Assembly: GCF_013823385.1 (NCBI RefSeq)
Contig: NZ_PNMA01000004.1
Coordinates: 62,001-126,000, forward strand
Direction: 5' to 3'
Source: Hyphomonas sp.
GTDB taxonomy: Bacteria > Pseudomonadota > Alphaproteobacteria > Caulobacterales > Hyphomonadaceae
Length of the DNA: 64,000 nt
Part shown: positions 61,500 to 64,000 of the stretch, in pieces
How the letters are laid out: each line of letters opens with the position of its first letter
How positions within the stretch are numbered: the first letter of the stretch is position 1
Notes under the pieces: model-generated
The model's database searches: none
Seen by the model: only the letters and a program-made list of their open reading frames with translations
Told to the model about the DNA's origin: nothing
Made by a program: the position numbers and the translations under genes

Positions 61500-62597
61500 A
61501 TGTCCCGTCGCCTTATCAGCCTTCTGGGCGCTGCGCTGCTTGCTCTGGGCGCCTGCAGCCAGAGTGATCTCTCGCAGCTCGATACCGGCGAGCCGGGCAC
61601 CAAGCCTGTCCCGGCGATTGCGCGCAATCAGAAGATCAAGATTGTCGGCTCTTCCACGGTCGCGCCTTTCTCCCGGCCTGTGGCAGAGCGGTTTGGCGTG
61701 GTCACGCGGTTTGCGACACCGATTGTGGAGTCCACCGGCACCGGCGGCGGCTTCAAGGCCTTCTGCGAGGGCGTGGGCCCGATCACCCCGTCCATCGCCA
61801 ACGCGTCGCGCCCGATGACCGATTCAGAGCGCGAGCTTTGCCGGAAGGCCGGCGTCACCGAGATTACCGAGCTGGCCTTTGGCTATGACGGTATCGTGCT
61901 GGCGAACGCCAAGGGCGGCCCCGATTTCAGCATGACAAAAACCCAGATGTTCCTGGCCCTCGCCAAGGATATTCCCGATGGCAAGGGGGGCTTCATCCCG
62001 AATCCCTACACGCGCTGGAGCGAAGTCTCGCCGGAACTGCCCAATGTTCCGATCCTCGTCTTCGGCCAGCCGCCGACATCCGGCACACGGGACGCGTTCA
62101 ACGAGCTGGGCATGGAGAAGGGCGCTCTGGGTGTCCCCGAGCTGGCTGACCTGAAAGCGTCCGACGCAGATGCGTTCAAGCTGCGTTCCCACACCATTCG
62201 CACGGATGGCCGGTGGATCGATTTCGGGGAACATGATTCGGCGATTGTTCAGTCGCTGATGAAGTCTCCCGAAGCGCTTGGCGTCCTGGGCTTTTCATTT
62301 CTGGAGCAGAATGCCGATCGCATCAAAGGCACCGCCTTCAGCGGCGTTGCGCCCACATTCGATAACATCAACTCCGGTGACTATGGCCTCGCCCGTCTGA
62401 TGTTCTTTTATGTGAAGGAACAGAATCTGCCGCTGGTGGATGGCCTGGCAGAGTTCGTGGAGTTCTCCGTCGATGACGGCGCCGCCGGCCCGGACGGCTA
62501 TCTTCTGGAGCAGGGCCTCGTTCCGCTGCACGAAGATGAACTGCTCGTGCAGCAGCAAAAGGCCGCCCAGCTGGTCGCCAAGAGCCGCGGCTACTGA
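61500..62597 (+). CDS. PstS-like phosphate-binding lipoprotein
   Basis: A 365-aa substrate-binding protein. The lipobox is LALGACSQS near residue 18. The phosphate-binding loop region KIVGSSTVAPFSRPVAERFG, followed by ESTGTGGGFKAFCEG and ANASRPMTDSERELC, matches PstS-family proteins. It captures phosphate in the periplasm. The ATG at 61500 has GGAGG 7 nt before it. The usual partners pstC, pstA, pstB and phoU do not follow: a convergent glycosyltransferase begins 19 bp after its stop. A Pho-box-like repeat lies upstream. Confidence 0.88.
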   Translation: MSRRLISLLGAALLALGACSQSDLSQLDTGEPGTKPVPAIARNQKIKIVGSSTVAPFSRPVAERFGVVTRFATPIVESTGTGGGFKAFCEGVGPITPSIANASRPMTDSERELCRKAGVTEITELAFGYDGIVLANAKGGPDFSMTKTQMFLALAKDIPDGKGGFIPNPYTRWSEVSPELPNVPILVFGQPPTSGTRDAFNELGMEKGALGVPELADLKASDADAFKLRSHTIRTDGRWIDFGEHDSAIVQSLMKSPEALGVLGFSFLEQNADRIKGTAFSGVAPTFDNINSGDYGLARLMFFYVKEQNLPLVDGLAEFVEFSVDDGAAGPDGYLLEQGLVPLHEDELLVQQQKAAQLVAKSRGY

Positions 62598-62616
62598 TCC
62601 GGCCGACGCCGCGTCC

Positions 62617-63723
62617 CTAGAAGCCCGGCCCTGCCGGTGGCCTGCGCCGCCGGATGCGGATCTTCTGCCAGAAGCGTTTGCGCTCGGGCGCGGGCAGGGG
62701 CTGCAGGTTCTCGATGAACGCCTCGGCGCAGGCCCGCCAGCTATAGGTCTCCGCATAGGCCCGGCAGGTCTCGCGGCTGAGCGTCAGGCAGTCGATGGCG
62801 CCCTGGCGCAGATTGCCGCCCACCGGCGTGATCGTGCCCGCGCCGGAACCGGGGATCACATCGCGCGGCCCCGTCGCGTCATAGGCGGCCACCGGCGTGC
62901 CCGCCGCCATCGCTTCGAGCACCACCAGCCCGAACGTATCGGTCAGGCTGGGGAACACGAACACATCGGAGCTGGCATAATGGGTGGCCAGGTCATCCCC
63001 AAACTTGGCGCCCAGGAACACCACATCCCTGTATTTCTTCTTCAGCTCTTCCAGCTGCGGCCCGTCGCCGACGATCACCTTGGTGCCGGGCAGGTCGAGT
63101 TCGGCAAAGGATTCGATGTTCTTTTCCACTGCCACCCGGCCGACATTCAGGAAGATGGGCCGTTTCAGGCCCGCAAACGGGTCTCCGGGCTGGCCTTCCT
63201 CGATGCGCTTGGCGGGGTTGAACAGCTCGGTATCCACCCCCCGGCTCCAGGAGACGAGGTTGATGAAGCGCTGCTGGCGCAGCTCGTCGAGCAGCGACGG
63301 CGTCGCCACCATCACCTTGCCCGAATATTTGTGGAACCAGCGCACGAAGGAATAGCCCCACGCCACCGGCACCGGCAGGCGCGCCGACACATATTCGGGA
63401 AACCGGGTATGATAAGCGGTGGAGAAGGGGTGTTTCTCGGTGAGACACACCGCGCGCCCGGCCATGCCCAGGGTGCCCTCGGTGGCGATATGCACGGCGT
63501 CCGGCTCGAACTCGTCAAACCGCTCGCGGATCTTGCGGCGGGCAAACAGCGCCAGCTTGATCTCCGGATAGGTCGGCAGCGGCATGGTCATGAAACCATC
63601 CCCCGGATGCACGATCTCCCAGACATGGCCCATGGCCTCTGTCTCGGCGATAACGCGCTTCATCGTGCGTACGACGCCGTTGACCTGCGGGTCCCAGGCG
63701 TCGGTAACGAGCATGATGCGCAT
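62617..63723 (-). CDS. GT4-family glycosyltransferase
   Basis: A 368-aa retaining glycosyltransferase. The N-terminal domain starts IMLVTDAWDPQVNGVVRTM. The donor-binding domain has LNVGRVAVEKNIE, VIVGDGPQLEEL, and the acidic signature SLTDTFGLVVLEAMAAGTPV. The layout matches the group of GDP-mannose- or UDP-sugar-dependent enzymes that glycosylate diacylglycerol or phosphatidylinositol-type lipids, some of which replace phospholipids in phosphate-starved cells. It lies next to the phosphate-binding gene, which is suggestive only. The basic C-terminus (KIRIRRRRPP) could bind the membrane. Confidence 0.87.
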   Translation of the reverse strand: MRIMLVTDAWDPQVNGVVRTMKRVIAETEAMGHVWEIVHPGDGFMTMPLPTYPEIKLALFARRKIRERFDEFEPDAVHIATEGTLGMAGRAVCLTEKHPFSTAYHTRFPEYVSARLPVPVAWGYSFVRWFHKYSGKVMVATPSLLDELRQQRFINLVSWSRGVDTELFNPAKRIEEGQPGDPFAGLKRPIFLNVGRVAVEKNIESFAELDLPGTKVIVGDGPQLEELKKKYRDVVFLGAKFGDDLATHYASSDVFVFPSLTDTFGLVVLEAMAAGTPVAAYDATGPRDVIPGSGAGTITPVGGNLRQGAIDCLTLSRETCRAYAETYSWRACAEAFIENLQPLPAPERKRFWQKIRIRRRRPPAGPGF

Positions 63724-63914
63724 GCCGGCTCCATGATTGTGGGCCCCCCGTGGGCCTTTGCGGGCGCAATCTGGCGGGCTTGGCGCGGGGCGTAAAGGGG
63801 GTCACTGCGGCGCAGGGGTGTTTTGAGGGGCTCCCCCGATGGGGGTATTCTTGTCTGCGGGCTCAGGTATAAGCGGCAGAATATTGCCCCGGCCTCGCCA
63901 GACGGACCCACACT

Positions 63915-64000
63915 ATGCCCGATACCCTGCCTCAGACCGCGCTCGACTGGGACGCGCTCGACGCCCTGAAATTCGCCGATGAGGAAGCCCTCCTCGAAAG
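63915..64000 (+). CDS. Start of a gene running off the window (possibly PutA)
   Basis: An ATG at 63915 opens a frame to the window edge, giving 28 residues beginning MPDTLPQTALDWDALDALKFADEEALLE. The AL-D-x-x-K-x-x-DE pattern recalls the N-terminus of bifunctional proline dehydrogenase PutA of alphaproteobacteria, but the fragment is too short to be sure. It is divergent from the glycosyltransferase gene, with 191 bp between starts. Confidence 0.4.
   Translation, partial: MPDTLPQTALDWDALDALKFADEEALLE

Noticed and set aside
1-64000. Mobile elements, CRISPR arrays, phage genes, toxin-antitoxin or defence islands
   Set aside because: Looked for and not seen. Apart from the palindromic repeat at 36.0 kb, there are no transposase, integrase, repeat-spacer or phage signatures, and composition is even across the window.

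Overview
The window is a high-GC, gene-dense chromosomal segment of an alphaproteobacterium. Four traits suggest the Hyphomonadaceae / Caulobacterales neighbourhood, probably Hyphomonas-like: a Caulobacter-type cpa/tad pilus locus, a very large Oar-like TonB-dependent receptor, the gene set as a whole, and heavy use of overlapping starts including GTG and TTG. This placement is inferred from gene content; there is no rRNA gene here. I saw no prophage, insertion sequence, CRISPR array, tRNA or rRNA.

Layout. 1-2.3 kb: the start of a PiT phosphate permease (leftward, cut by the window edge), then a sigma-54-dependent response regulator. 2.3-5.9 kb: an MFS transporter, then oxyR divergent from ahpC-ahpD, with a complete four-part OxyR box over the oxyR start codon. 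6.1-19.3 kb: a tightly overlapping division and cell-wall (dcw) operon, mraZ-rsmH-ftsL-ftsI-murE-murF-mraY-murD-ftsW-murG-(small membrane protein)-murC. It is preceded by 10-bp-spaced CCCA/TGGG repeats that look like the MraZ operator. The operon stops at murC: murB, ddl, ftsQ, ftsA and ftsZ do not follow. 19.4-20.9 kb: a UMF1-type transporter. 20.9-34.5 kb: the Flp/Tad pilus locus, with two TadE-type pseudopilins and a secretin-N-like protein leftward, pilA-cpaABCDEF-tadBC rightward, an ALDH7 aldehyde dehydrogenase behind tadC, and tadD leftward.

34.6-47.7 kb: an M17 aminopeptidase, a non-coding stretch carrying a compound palindromic repeat, a TPR protein, a YeeZ-like SDR protein, an alpha-2-macroglobulin lipoprotein next to penicillin-binding protein 1C (periplasmic defence and repair pair), an MsrA with an altered active-site motif, and a GT39 glycosyltransferase. 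48-51.3 kb: the Oar-like receptor. 51.4-53.2 kb: agmatine deiminase and N-carbamoylputrescine amidase (agmatine to putrescine). 53.2-64 kb: a membrane GGDEF protein, a lone AceE-like E1, two uncharacterised proteins, glutamate racemase, an ornithine/lysine decarboxylase with a structured leader, a PstS-like lipoprotein without the rest of its transporter, a GT4 glycosyltransferase, and the start of another gene.

Two themes link distant parts. Peptidoglycan: the dcw operon, PBP1C and MurI. Polyamines: AguA/AguB and the decarboxylase, two routes to putrescine within 10 kb. Phosphate uptake appears at both ends (PiT and PstS). I found no convincing wholly new system. The best leads are the leader RNA of the decarboxylase, the extra membrane gene in the dcw operon, the variant MsrA, the palindromic repeat, and unexplained inverted repeats ahead of pilA, cpaB and the receptor.
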